From Lentisphaerota bacterium (GTDB lineage Bacteria; Verrucomicrobiota; Kiritimatiellia; RFP12; JAAYNR01): 53,006 nt of DNA. Location: positions 1-53,006 of the forward strand of contig VGWG01000008.1 of NCBI GenBank assembly GCA_016873675.1, in the 5' to 3' direction. This document shows, one piece after another, positions 17,359-25,340 of this stretch (within the stretch, counting starts at the first letter, position 1; every line of letters starts with the position of its first letter). Under the pieces are notes generated by a model, which did not search any database, was not told the DNA's origin, and was given only the letters and a program-made list of their open reading frames with translations. The position numbers and the translations under genes are program-made.

Positions 17359-18563
17359 AAGCGTGGATGAGCGACCATCTCGATGGCCGTCTGGATGCCG
17401 CGCGCGTCCGGGATCTGAACGCGCATCTGGCCGGTTGCGAAGCCTGCCGCCGCGAGTGGAACGATCTGCGGCAGACGGTGGCGCTCATCCGCAGCTTGAC
17501 GCCGCTCGCCCCGCCCGTCGACCTTGTAGACTCGGTCCGCCAAGGCCTCGCCGCTTCCCGGCCGACACGTCTGGCGGTGTTTTGGCGTGTGCTCAATCGA
17601 CCGCAGATACGCGTTGCCCTGGCGGCATCGGTGGTCATCCTGGTGGGGTTCTATGGCTGGCGGAACCTGACTATCAGCCCGGTCACCCCTGAAGAATGCG
17701 TGTCTGCTGCCTGCAGACAGGTCGATGCACCGGCCGTCGACACGCTGGCTGACGCGATGAAGGTGCCCCCCCCCACTGTTGTCGGCAAAGATCAGGACCT
17801 GGCACCACGCCCTGCAGATGCCCCGGTGACGGTGATTGCCCCAGTCGGCGGTAATCGCCTCGAAAAAATGCCCGCCGCTCAAGCGGAGGAACGCCATTCC
17901 CTGCAAAGACGCGATGGGATCTGGGAGAAGCGCGAATCCAGCGACCCGTCGGCCGACGAAAAGCGACAGCCTCCCGGGCTGAGCATCGGGGACGCATCGC
18001 TTGAACGCGAGGAGCCGTCCGTCGTTACCTTCGCAGCGCGGGCACAACGGATGCCTGAAGCCGTCACCGAACCAGTCGCGGCGGCGGAGGAACGAGCCGT
18101 GGCATTTGAGGCAGGAGCCGACGCTTCCGATGACGGCGTGACTCTGGATGCGGCCGCAGCGCCGTCTGTCGCCAAGCGCGTGGCGAAGGCACCCCTCGCG
18201 TCCCGCATGGCAACCGACGTGCATCCGCTCCAGCGGGAGATCGTCCTGACCGGCGGCGATCCCGCAGCCGCCCGCCAGATTCTGGCACGCTACGTCGTGC
18301 GTGCGAAGACCCGGGAAATGAAGGAAGGCTATACGGCTGCCGCCAGCCGGGTGACCTCGTCGGATAAAGCCAAAGCCGACACCGCCGGCCTTTCGGGCTG
18401 GATCAACGCAGCCGATTACGACCGGCTGCTGGCCGATCTCAAGGTCGCCGGAACCGTCACCTTCCGTCCGGTCGAGCCGTCCGAAAAGGACGCCCAGGCG
18501 ACACCGGCCTCCGAGTCCGGCCGGGTCTGGGTCTCCATTATCCTTCCGCCACCCGAGACGTGA
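17340..18563 (+). CDS. membrane-bound anti-sigma factor with zinc-finger HC2 domain
   Basis: 407 residues. The N-terminal 60 residues form an anti-sigma zinc-binding domain: H29-x3-C33-x2-C36 (LNAHLAGCEACRREW) with Cys3 as a possible fourth ligand. One membrane span is at about 89-107 (VALAASVVILVGFYGW). The remaining 300 residues would be periplasmic: a low-complexity Ala/Pro/Glu-rich stretch (about 120-290), then a compact C-terminal part (RQILARYVVRAKTREMKEGY onward). That long tail is the probable signal-sensing region and is much bigger than in typical RsiW-like proteins. ATG at 17340 lies inside the sigma gene. Convergent with rlmN; stop codons are 2 bp apart. Confidence 0.88.
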   Translation: MPCERIKAWMSDHLDGRLDAARVRDLNAHLAGCEACRREWNDLRQTVALIRSLTPLAPPVDLVDSVRQGLAASRPTRLAVFWRVLNRPQIRVALAASVVILVGFYGWRNLTISPVTPEECVSAACRQVDAPAVDTLADAMKVPPPTVVGKDQDLAPRPADAPVTVIAPVGGNRLEKMPAAQAEERHSLQRRDGIWEKRESSDPSADEKRQPPGLSIGDASLEREEPSVVTFAARAQRMPEAVTEPVAAAEERAVAFEAGADASDDGVTLDAAAAPSVAKRVAKAPLASRMATDVHPLQREIVLTGGDPAAARQILARYVVRAKTREMKEGYTAAASRVTSSDKAKADTAGLSGWINAADYDRLLADLKVAGTVTFRPVEPSEKDAQATPASESGRVWVSIILPPPET

Positions 18564-18565
18564 CG

Positions 18566-19639
18566 TCATTCATGGGGCATGTCGGCGGCGAGCATGCCGC
18601 AGGCGGCGTAGATGTCCTTGCCGCCGCTGTAGCGCCGGATGACGGGGGCGGCGAGATGAAGGCGCAGGGCGTCGCGAAACGCATTGCGCTCGGCGTCATC
18701 CGGCGGACGAAAAGCGCCGGTGTCATCGTTCACATCGATCAAATCGATTTGCACCGGGAGGTCGCCCACCCAGTCGGCGAGCGCTCGCGCGTCATCGGCG
18801 GCGGTGTTGAAGCCGGAGATGAGGATCCAGGCGAGCGTGATGCGTCGGCCGGTCGCGGCGTGGTACTCGGCAAGCGCGGCGCGCAGGTCGCCGGACGGGT
18901 GGACCGCCTCGACCGGCATGAGGGTGCGCCGCTTGGCGGCATCGGCCGAGGTGAGGGAAACGACCAGTTTGAAGGCGTGCGGCTCGCGCGCGAGCCGGCG
19001 GATGCCCGGGACGATGCCGACGGTGGAGAGGGTGATGGCCTTGGCGGCGATGGCGAGGCCCGAGGGTTCTGAAAAAACGCGCGCCGCCTGCAGGACAGCA
19101 TCGATGTTCAGGAGCGGCTCCCCCATGCCCATGAAGACGACGCCCCGCACGGGCAGGGACGTGTCGCGCCGGATCTGGGCAACCTGGGCGACGATCTCCC
19201 ATGGTTCCAGATTGCGCGCGAAGCCGATCCGGCCCGTCGCGCAAAAGGCGCAGCCCATCGCGCAGCCCGACTGCGAACTGACGCAGACGACGGCCTTGGC
19301 GGCGCCGGGCCGGTGAGCGAGAGGAATGAGCACCGCCTCGAAACGCGCGCCGTCGGCGGCGGCAAAGAGGTACTTGCAAAAACCATCGACGGCCGACACC
19401 CGGCGGTCGACAAGCGTCAGACGGGGGATGCAGAGGTGGCGTCGGATCTCGCCAAGCCAGCGCTGTGAAATCGTGGAGTCATCCTCGGGCCATGCACCCT
19501 GCCGCAAGGCAGACGATTGGAGCTTGCGCGCCAAGCGCGGCGTCATGCCGAGCGTACCGAACCGGTCAACCAGCTCCCGCGCCGTCAGGGCCGTGACGGG
19601 ATATTCCGTGCTTTGCGCATCGGCCGTCATGGGAATCAT
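18566..19639 (-). CDS. rlmN: 23S rRNA (adenine-2503-C2)-methyltransferase
   Basis: 357-residue radical SAM enzyme that methylates A2503 of 23S rRNA and, in some bacteria, A37 of tRNAs. The cluster-binding triad is in SQSGCAMGCAFCATG; VRGVVFMGMGEPLLN follows. The second catalytic Cys lies near the C-terminus in DIYAACGML. The first ATG is at 19639; a second, in-frame ATG at 19630 (three codons later) has a better-spaced AGGA, so the true start may be either. A 12-bp inverted repeat lies in the leader. Not in an operon with its neighbours. Confidence 0.94.
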   Translation of the reverse strand: MIPMTADAQSTEYPVTALTARELVDRFGTLGMTPRLARKLQSSALRQGAWPEDDSTISQRWLGEIRRHLCIPRLTLVDRRVSAVDGFCKYLFAAADGARFEAVLIPLAHRPGAAKAVVCVSSQSGCAMGCAFCATGRIGFARNLEPWEIVAQVAQIRRDTSLPVRGVVFMGMGEPLLNIDAVLQAARVFSEPSGLAIAAKAITLSTVGIVPGIRRLAREPHAFKLVVSLTSADAAKRRTLMPVEAVHPSGDLRAALAEYHAATGRRITLAWILISGFNTAADDARALADWVGDLPVQIDLIDVNDDTGAFRPPDDAERNAFRDALRLHLAAPVIRRYSGGKDIYAACGMLAADMPHE

Positions 19640-19657
19640 TTCCTGTTATCCCTGACG

Positions 19658-19696
19658 AGGGTTCAGGCGCGTGGGTTACCGCGTCGCCTGAACCCT
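19658..19696. promoter_or_regulatory. stem-loop in the rlmN leader
   Basis: AGGGTTCAGGCG (19658-19669) and CGCCTGAACCCT (19685-19696) form a perfect 12-bp stem with a 15-nt loop, 18 bp upstream of the rlmN start. It could be an mRNA-stabilising leader hairpin, a terminator-like element or an operator. No T-run follows on either strand. Confidence 0.5.
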
Positions 19697-19862
19697 CTGG
19701 CGCGGCTTTTGTGTGATGTTCGGGGCTGCGCCCCATCGTCTGTTGCGCGGCACTATACCGCGCCCGACATAAACGGCGCAATAGTCGCATATTCTGAAAC
19801 GTTTGTCACCCTTTCCTGATAATATGGACATTGCTAAGAGAGAAGTAACCTGAATTGCTGTC

Positions 19863-19890
19863 TTGTCACAGAAGCGGCTCGCATTGTAAA
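19863..19890 (+). promoter_or_regulatory. candidate mutS promoter
   Basis: TTGTCA at 19863-19868, 16-bp spacer, TGTAAA at 19885-19890, 44 bp before the mutS ATG. The rest of the 19697-19862 gap is unremarkable apart from an AT-rich patch near 19820. Confidence 0.45.
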
Positions 19891-19934
19891 CTGCGGCCTG
19901 CACACGGCTCGTGCGGACGGGGAGGCGCAAAGGA

Positions 19935-22442
19935 ATGGCTGCGGGGCAGGACGATCTGACGCCGATGATGCGGCAATACCGGCGGATCAAGGGCGAGTTG
20001 CCGGAAGGGGTTGTGCTCCTCTTCCGGCTCGGCGATTTTTACGAGATGTTCTTTGAGGACGCGCGCCGCGCCGCGCCGATCCTGGGCGTGGCGCTGACGC
20101 AGCGGGGCGGCACGCCGATGTGCGGGGTGCCTTATCATGCGCTTGACGGCTACCTGGCCAAGCTGATCCGGGCTGGCGTGAAGGCCGCAGTCTGCGACCA
20201 GATGGAGGACCCCGCCGCCGCGAAGGGGATCGTGCGGCGCGAGGTGACGCGCGTCGTCACCCCCGGCACGGTGACCGAGGACGCGATTCTCGACGCCACG
20301 CGCAACAACTACCTCGCCGCCGTCTCCGTCGGACCCAGCGGTTTCGGCATGGCGCTCTTTGACCTTTCCACCGGCGTCTTCACCGTCGAGGCGGTTCCCG
20401 GCACCGAGGCCCTGCGCGAAAACCTGCGGCGGCATGCGCCCAGTGAATTGCTCGTGGGCGCCGAAGCCCGGCGTGGCGCGGCGTTGGCCGGGGCGCTCGC
20501 CGACTGCGGCGCGGCGGCGGTAACCGAGGGGGACGACTGGACGTTTGAATATGACGCGGCGTATGATCGGCTGGTCCGCCATTTCGCCGTGCATTCGCTC
20601 GATGGATTCGGCTGCGAAGGCGCCCCCCTACTCGTGGGCGCGGCTGGCGCGTTGCTGCATTACGTGGTCGACGAATTGCACCACCGTGTGGGGCATGTCC
20701 GTCGGCTCCAGGTGCGCCACGGCGAGGACTTCCTCCTTCTTGACGAGGCCACCTGTTCCAACCTCGACATCCTCCCCTGCCGGGGCCGATCGGCCCAGGC
20801 GACGCTGCTCGGTGTGCTCGACAACACCCGCACGCCGATGGGCGCTCGTCTCCTGAGGGCCTGGCTGACCCGCCCCTTGCGGCGGATCGCGTCCATCAAC
20901 GCCCGGCTCGACGCGGTGGAGCGCCTGATGAAAGACCGCCCCCTGTTGAACGGGTTGCGCGGACGGCTGGCGGCGGTGCGCGATCTGGAACGGCTGATCG
21001 CCCGTATCGGCGCGGGGCGCGGCAACGCGCGCGACCTGCAGGCGCTGGGCGCGTCGCTGCTGCCCGTGCCCGGCCTGCGTGAATGTGCGGCAGGCGCTGG
21101 CGACGGGCTCCTCGCGGCGGCGGCGGCGGAGCTCCATCCGCTGCCCGACCTGGTTGATCTAATCGGACGCGCCATCGCCGAGACACCGCCGATCAGCCTC
21201 CGGGATGGCGGACTCATCCGCGAGGGATACTGCCCCGATCTCGACGAGCTCCGCCGGATGGCCAGCGACGGGCACGCCTGGCTCGCCCGGTATCAGGCTC
21301 AGGAGCAGGAACGCACCGGAATCAAGACCCTCAAAGTGCGTCATAACAAAGTCTTCGGGTACTACATCGAAGTCTCGAAAGGGCAGGCCGGCGCCGTTCC
21401 GCCCGAATACGAGCGGCGGCAGACGCTCGTCGGCGCCGAGCGGTTCATCACCCCCGATTTGAAGGTTTACGAGCAGAAGATCTTCGGGGCGCAAGACCGG
21501 GCGCAGGCGATGGAGTACGAAATCTTCTGCACCCTGCGCGACCGGACGGTGGAGCAGACGGCCGCCATCCAACAGACCGCCGACGCCATCGCGCAGCTCG
21601 ACGCGCTGGCCTCGCTGGCCGATCGTGCGCTGGCGCTGGACTACGCGCGCCCGCAGGTGCATGCGGGCGACGAGTTGGTGATCCGCGAGGGGCGCCACCC
21701 CGTGATCGAGCAACTGCCCGGCTCCGAACGGTTTGTCCCCAACGACACCCGGTTGGACGGGCGCCGCAACCAGGTGGCCGTGATCACCGGGCCCAACATG
21801 GCGGGCAAGTCCACCTACATCCGGCAGGTCGCGCTGATCGCGGTGATGGCCCATGCCGGATCGTTCGTTCCCGCGCGCGAGGCGCGCATCAGCCTGCTGG
21901 ACCGCATCTTCACACGCGTCGGGGCGGGCGACGACCTCGCCCGGGGCCGAAGCACCTTCATGGTGGAGATGCAGGAGGCGGCCAACATCCTCAACAACGC
22001 CACGTCTCACAGCTTGATCGTGCTCGACGAGATCGGCCGCGGCACCAGCACCTTCGACGGCATCAGCATCGCCTGGGCGGTGGCCGAATATCTCCACAAC
22101 ACGCCTCAGGTCAAGGCCAAGACGCTGTTCGCGACCCACTACCACGAGCTGACCGATCTCGCGCTCACCCTCACAGGCGTCAAGAACTACACCGTCCAGG
22201 TGCGCGAGCATGGCGACGGCATCGTCTTTTTGCGGAAGATTGTGCCGGGGGCGGCCGACAAAAGCTACGGCATCCACGTGGCGCGGCTCGCCGGCATGCC
22301 CGGCGACGTCGTCGAGCGGGCGCGGGAGATACTGGCCAACCTCGAGGAGGGCGAGATCGAGGCGGGGCTGCCCAAGCTGGCCAAGACCGCGCGCCGCAAG
22401 GAGAACGAACTGCCGGGACAGATGACGCTGTTCGAGCTTTAA
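19935..22442 (+). CDS. mutS: DNA mismatch repair protein MutS
   Basis: 835 residues. Recognises base mismatches and small loops and recruits MutL. The N-terminal mismatch-recognition domain has the FxE motif (RLGDFYEMFF). The core and clamp domains follow, and the ATPase has Walker A GPNMAGKSTYIRQ (about residue 619), GAGDDLARGRSTFMVEM and Walker B SLIVLDEIGRGTSTFDG, then ATHYHELTDL. The C-terminus (ELPGQMTLFEL) is short. ATG at 19935 with AAAGGA directly upstream is preferred over a GTG eight codons earlier. Stop TAA is shared head-on with the stop of kdsD. MutL is not in the window. Confidence 0.97.
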   Translation: MAAGQDDLTPMMRQYRRIKGELPEGVVLLFRLGDFYEMFFEDARRAAPILGVALTQRGGTPMCGVPYHALDGYLAKLIRAGVKAAVCDQMEDPAAAKGIVRREVTRVVTPGTVTEDAILDATRNNYLAAVSVGPSGFGMALFDLSTGVFTVEAVPGTEALRENLRRHAPSELLVGAEARRGAALAGALADCGAAAVTEGDDWTFEYDAAYDRLVRHFAVHSLDGFGCEGAPLLVGAAGALLHYVVDELHHRVGHVRRLQVRHGEDFLLLDEATCSNLDILPCRGRSAQATLLGVLDNTRTPMGARLLRAWLTRPLRRIASINARLDAVERLMKDRPLLNGLRGRLAAVRDLERLIARIGAGRGNARDLQALGASLLPVPGLRECAAGAGDGLLAAAAAELHPLPDLVDLIGRAIAETPPISLRDGGLIREGYCPDLDELRRMASDGHAWLARYQAQEQERTGIKTLKVRHNKVFGYYIEVSKGQAGAVPPEYERRQTLVGAERFITPDLKVYEQKIFGAQDRAQAMEYEIFCTLRDRTVEQTAAIQQTADAIAQLDALASLADRALALDYARPQVHAGDELVIREGRHPVIEQLPGSERFVPNDTRLDGRRNQVAVITGPNMAGKSTYIRQVALIAVMAHAGSFVPAREARISLLDRIFTRVGAGDDLARGRSTFMVEMQEAANILNNATSHSLIVLDEIGRGTSTFDGISIAWAVAEYLHNTPQVKAKTLFATHYHELTDLALTLTGVKNYTVQVREHGDGIVFLRKIVPGAADKSYGIHVARLAGMPGDVVERAREILANLEEGEIEAGLPKLAKTARRKENELPGQMTLFEL

Positions 22443-23425
22443 ATCAGCTTCACCCGCGGCAGATCCTGAATATCCACGCAGCCGACGAGCCGACAGGCAT
22501 CATCCACCACGGGCAGATCGTCGATCTTATACTTTTCGAAGATGCGCAGGACATCCACGGCGAGCTGGTCCGCGCGGACGTGGATGGGGTTGGCGGTCAT
22601 CACCGTGCGCAATTCCTGGGCAAGGACGCCGGGGTTGGACGCCAGCAGCCGACGCAGATCGCCGTCGGTGAAGATGCCGGCCAGAAGCCCGTCCGGCGTG
22701 GCGATGCAGGCCGAGCCGCATTTGGCGCCGGTCATCGCCATGATCGCGTCCTGAACGGTCTTGTCGGGGGCGAGGACGGCGATCCGCTCGCCCGTGCGCA
22801 TGATGTCGCGCACGCGATAGAGCAGGGCGCGGCCGATGGCGCCCGCAGGATGGAGCAGGGCGTAATCCTTCTTCTCAAAACCGCGGGCGTCAATCAGCAC
22901 CATGGCGATGGCGTCGCCCACGGCGAGCGTGGCGGTGGTGGAGGTGGTGGGCGCGAGGTTGAAGGGACACGCCTCCCGCTCGATGCAGACCAGCAGGACG
23001 ATATCGGCGCACTTGGCGAGCGAGCTGCCGGGGTTGCCCGTCAGCGCGATGATCGGGATGCCCAGCCGGCGGACTGCGGGAATCAGCGCGAGCAGCTCGT
23101 CCGATTCGCCGGAGTAACTCAGGGCAAGCAGGATGTCGTTGGGCGCGATGAGGCCCAGGTCCCCGTGCAGCGCCTGCGTGGGGTTGAGCATCACACTGGT
23201 CGACCCCGTGCTGGCCAGCGTGGCGGATATCTTTTCCGCGATATGCAGGTTTTTTCCGACCCCGGTCACGACAATCTTGCCGCCTTCGGCGAGCGTGCGC
23301 AGCAGCCGGTCAATCGTTGCGCAGAAACTGTCGCCGAGGGCTGCGGCCGCCTGTTGCAGCCCGCTGGCCTCGGTTGTGAGCACCTGCTGCGCGCGTGTGA
23401 TGTAGTGTGTCTTGGTCATACCCAA
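22439..23425 (-). CDS. kdsD: D-arabinose 5-phosphate isomerase, KdsD/KpsF family
   Basis: 328 residues. Interconverts ribulose 5-phosphate and arabinose 5-phosphate, the precursor of Kdo for LPS. An SIS domain covers about residues 30-180: GKIVVTGVGKNLHIAEKISA, LNPTQALHGDLGLI and ALSYSGESDELLALIPAVRR. Two CBS domains follow (about 200-325: KTVQDAIMAMTGAKCGSA and HVRADQLAVDVLRIFEKYKI), which usually bind adenosine nucleotides or CMP-Kdo. Last gene of the purF-like/kinase/M24/kdsD minus-strand run, 75 bp after the peptidase. The 3' end overlaps mutS. Confidence 0.93.
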   Translation of the reverse strand: MGMTKTHYITRAQQVLTTEASGLQQAAAALGDSFCATIDRLLRTLAEGGKIVVTGVGKNLHIAEKISATLASTGSTSVMLNPTQALHGDLGLIAPNDILLALSYSGESDELLALIPAVRRLGIPIIALTGNPGSSLAKCADIVLLVCIEREACPFNLAPTTSTTATLAVGDAIAMVLIDARGFEKKDYALLHPAGAIGRALLYRVRDIMRTGERIAVLAPDKTVQDAIMAMTGAKCGSACIATPDGLLAGIFTDGDLRRLLASNPGVLAQELRTVMTANPIHVRADQLAVDVLRIFEKYKIDDLPVVDDACRLVGCVDIQDLPRVKLI

Positions 23426-23500
23426 ATCATCCTTCTGGAGTCCGTATAATGGGTGCCTGCATGCAACGCCGGCGTGGCGCCCGCCTCCGTTACCGGGGCA

Positions 23501-24619
23501 CTAAGAATAAGGCGCTTCGCGCGCGTCGTCAATACGGCTGTTCGGAAATCCCGAGAGGACCTCGCAACCGGTCGGGGTGATGAGCACCACATCTTCGATG
23601 CGGACCCCCAGCTCGCCGGGCAGATAGACCCCGGGTTCGACCGTCACCACCATCCCCGGGCGGATCACCGTCTTGCAAGACGCGGCACAGGCGGGAGCCT
23701 CATGCACCTCCAACCCGAGCCCATGTCCGAGGCTGTGCCCGAAGGCTCCTCCGTGGCCGGCGCGGTCAATCACGTCGCGGGCCAGGGCATCAACCTCCGC
23801 GCCGGTCATCCCCGGCCTCAGCTTGCGGATGACGGTGCGGTTCGCACGGAAGACCAGCGCGTGGATCTCGCGAAACCGCGCGGAGGGGCGTCCGCAACAC
23901 ACGGTTCGCGTCAGGTCGCTGCAGTATCCGCCGAGCTTGAGTCCCGCATCGAGCAGCAGCGGCTGGCCCGGCAACCACGGATCATCTCCCGGCACGTGGT
24001 GGCATTCGGCGCCGTTGGCGCCAACGCAGACCACGGCGTCAAAGGCCTCACCGTCGCCCAGCGTGTCGGCCTCACGCCGGACCGCCTTGCGAATATCCTG
24101 TTCAGACTGCCCCGGCCGCGCGCCGCGCAACACCCGTTCAAACAGGCGGTCATTCGCGCGGATCACCCGCCGCAGCGCCGCCTGTTCGGCCGGCGATTTG
24201 ATGGCGCGCTGCCCGGCGATGAGGCTGTCCACATCGGTCCATCCGGCAATCTGGGGCAGCGCCTGCTGCTGGGCGGTGTGGACCGCCACCGCCAACGAGC
24301 CTTCGTAGCCGGCCCGGCGCCAGGATCGGGTCAACCGGCGTAAGATCCGCCTGGCCTCGTCGCCGCGGCCGCAGTCGCCGCACGGCATCCAGGCGAGTGC
24401 GCGGCGGGCGGCGATCAGATAGCGGAAATCGGTGAGCAGGGCCGGGCCGCTGCGGACATCCACGGCGAGGATGCCGTTGGAAGAGGCGAATCCGGAGTAA
24501 TAGAGCCGCGCGATCGGCGACCGGACGAGCGCGCCGTCCAGCCCCGTGCGGCGCAACGCATGCATCAGCCGCTCGCACCGGCTGCGGCATTCCGCCGCCG
24601 AAAACGCTCCAGCCATCAT
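23501..24619 (-). CDS. M24 family aminopeptidase, Xaa-Pro type
   Basis: 372 residues, creatinase/aminopeptidase P fold. The N-terminal creatinase-like domain includes LYYSGFASSNGILAVD and LLTDFRYLIAARRAL. The catalytic pita-bread domain shows the dinuclear metal ligands: LLLDAGLKLGGYCSDLTRT (two Asp), GHSLGHGLGLEVHE (His), VVTVEPGVYLPG (Glu) and VRIEDVVLI (Glu). Such enzymes remove N-terminal residues before proline. GGAGG lies 8 bp before the ATG at 24619, with a second ATG immediately after. It starts 19 bp after the kinase stop. No signal peptide, so cytoplasmic. Confidence 0.9.
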   Translation of the reverse strand: MMAGAFSAAECRSRCERLMHALRRTGLDGALVRSPIARLYYSGFASSNGILAVDVRSGPALLTDFRYLIAARRALAWMPCGDCGRGDEARRILRRLTRSWRRAGYEGSLAVAVHTAQQQALPQIAGWTDVDSLIAGQRAIKSPAEQAALRRVIRANDRLFERVLRGARPGQSEQDIRKAVRREADTLGDGEAFDAVVCVGANGAECHHVPGDDPWLPGQPLLLDAGLKLGGYCSDLTRTVCCGRPSARFREIHALVFRANRTVIRKLRPGMTGAEVDALARDVIDRAGHGGAFGHSLGHGLGLEVHEAPACAASCKTVIRPGMVVTVEPGVYLPGELGVRIEDVVLITPTGCEVLSGFPNSRIDDAREAPYS

Positions 24620-24638
24620 TCTGTCGTCCTCCGAAGGG

Positions 24639-25340
24639 CTAGTTCAACTCGCCATATTTCTCAAGCAACTCGCGTTCCTGCTGCTTAAGCGCGCGCTGAC
24701 TCAGCGAGAACCGGTAACCCCTGATCCGCCACCATTTACGGTTGCGCAACTGCCAGAGGAGCACCCATTCGCGCGCCTCGCCCATCGTGCCGGGAACCAG
24801 CCGCATCCAATGCTTGTAAATGCCCGACAAATCGATCCACTCCATCCGCTTGCGGATCTGACCGGGCATCCACCGGATGTTGATGGCGGAGGGAAAATCA
24901 AGCAGCATCGGCGCGCCGGCCGCGTCCATGAGAATATTCCCGGCGTTGCGCAGGTCCAGATGGGCAATGCCGCGGGCATGCATGGCCTGCACCAGCGCCT
25001 CCAGACGGTGAAAGAACGTCACCGGCACATCCCCGGCGGAGAGGTTCCGCAGCGGAGACCCCTCCACAAACCGCTCGCCCAGCGCGAACCGATCCATCCG
25101 GAACGCTCCCGCGGGTATCCCCGGCAGCCCGTGCAGTTTGCGCAACACGCGCAACTCGCGCCAAACCATCCAGACGCCCCCGGTCCACCGCCACAGCGCC
25201 ACGCACGCGCGGAAGTCTTTCACCACCCAGGGGACGCCGTTCACCTCCACGCGCCACACGTCGGCATTGCACCAGTGTCCGTGATGCAGACGTGTGCGGG
25301 CGACACTCTCGAATAGGTTGCGTGTGAACACCTGCGCCAT
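24639..25340 (-). CDS. small kinase of the InaA/RIO (LPS kinase-like) type
   Basis: 233 residues starting at the ATG that overlaps the purF-like stop codon (ATGA). It keeps the core of the protein-kinase fold: a Lys in PWVVKDFRACVA, the catalytic loop HLDLRNAGNIL (about residues 122-132; Asp and Asn in the HxDxxxxN pattern), and the metal-binding segment LLDFPSAINI in place of DFG. The size and this pattern resemble Kdo/heptose kinases and RIO-like lipopolysaccharide kinases. A basic, Arg/Trp-rich C-terminal half (RKRMEWIDLSG, NRKWWRIRGYRF) suggests membrane contact. The presence of kdsD in the same run fits an LPS-core kinase, but the substrate is not proven. Confidence 0.7.
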   Translation of the reverse strand: MAQVFTRNLFESVARTRLHHGHWCNADVWRVEVNGVPWVVKDFRACVALWRWTGGVWMVWRELRVLRKLHGLPGIPAGAFRMDRFALGERFVEGSPLRNLSAGDVPVTFFHRLEALVQAMHARGIAHLDLRNAGNILMDAAGAPMLLDFPSAINIRWMPGQIRKRMEWIDLSGIYKHWMRLVPGTMGEAREWVLLWQLRNRKWWRIRGYRFSLSQRALKQQERELLEKYGELN

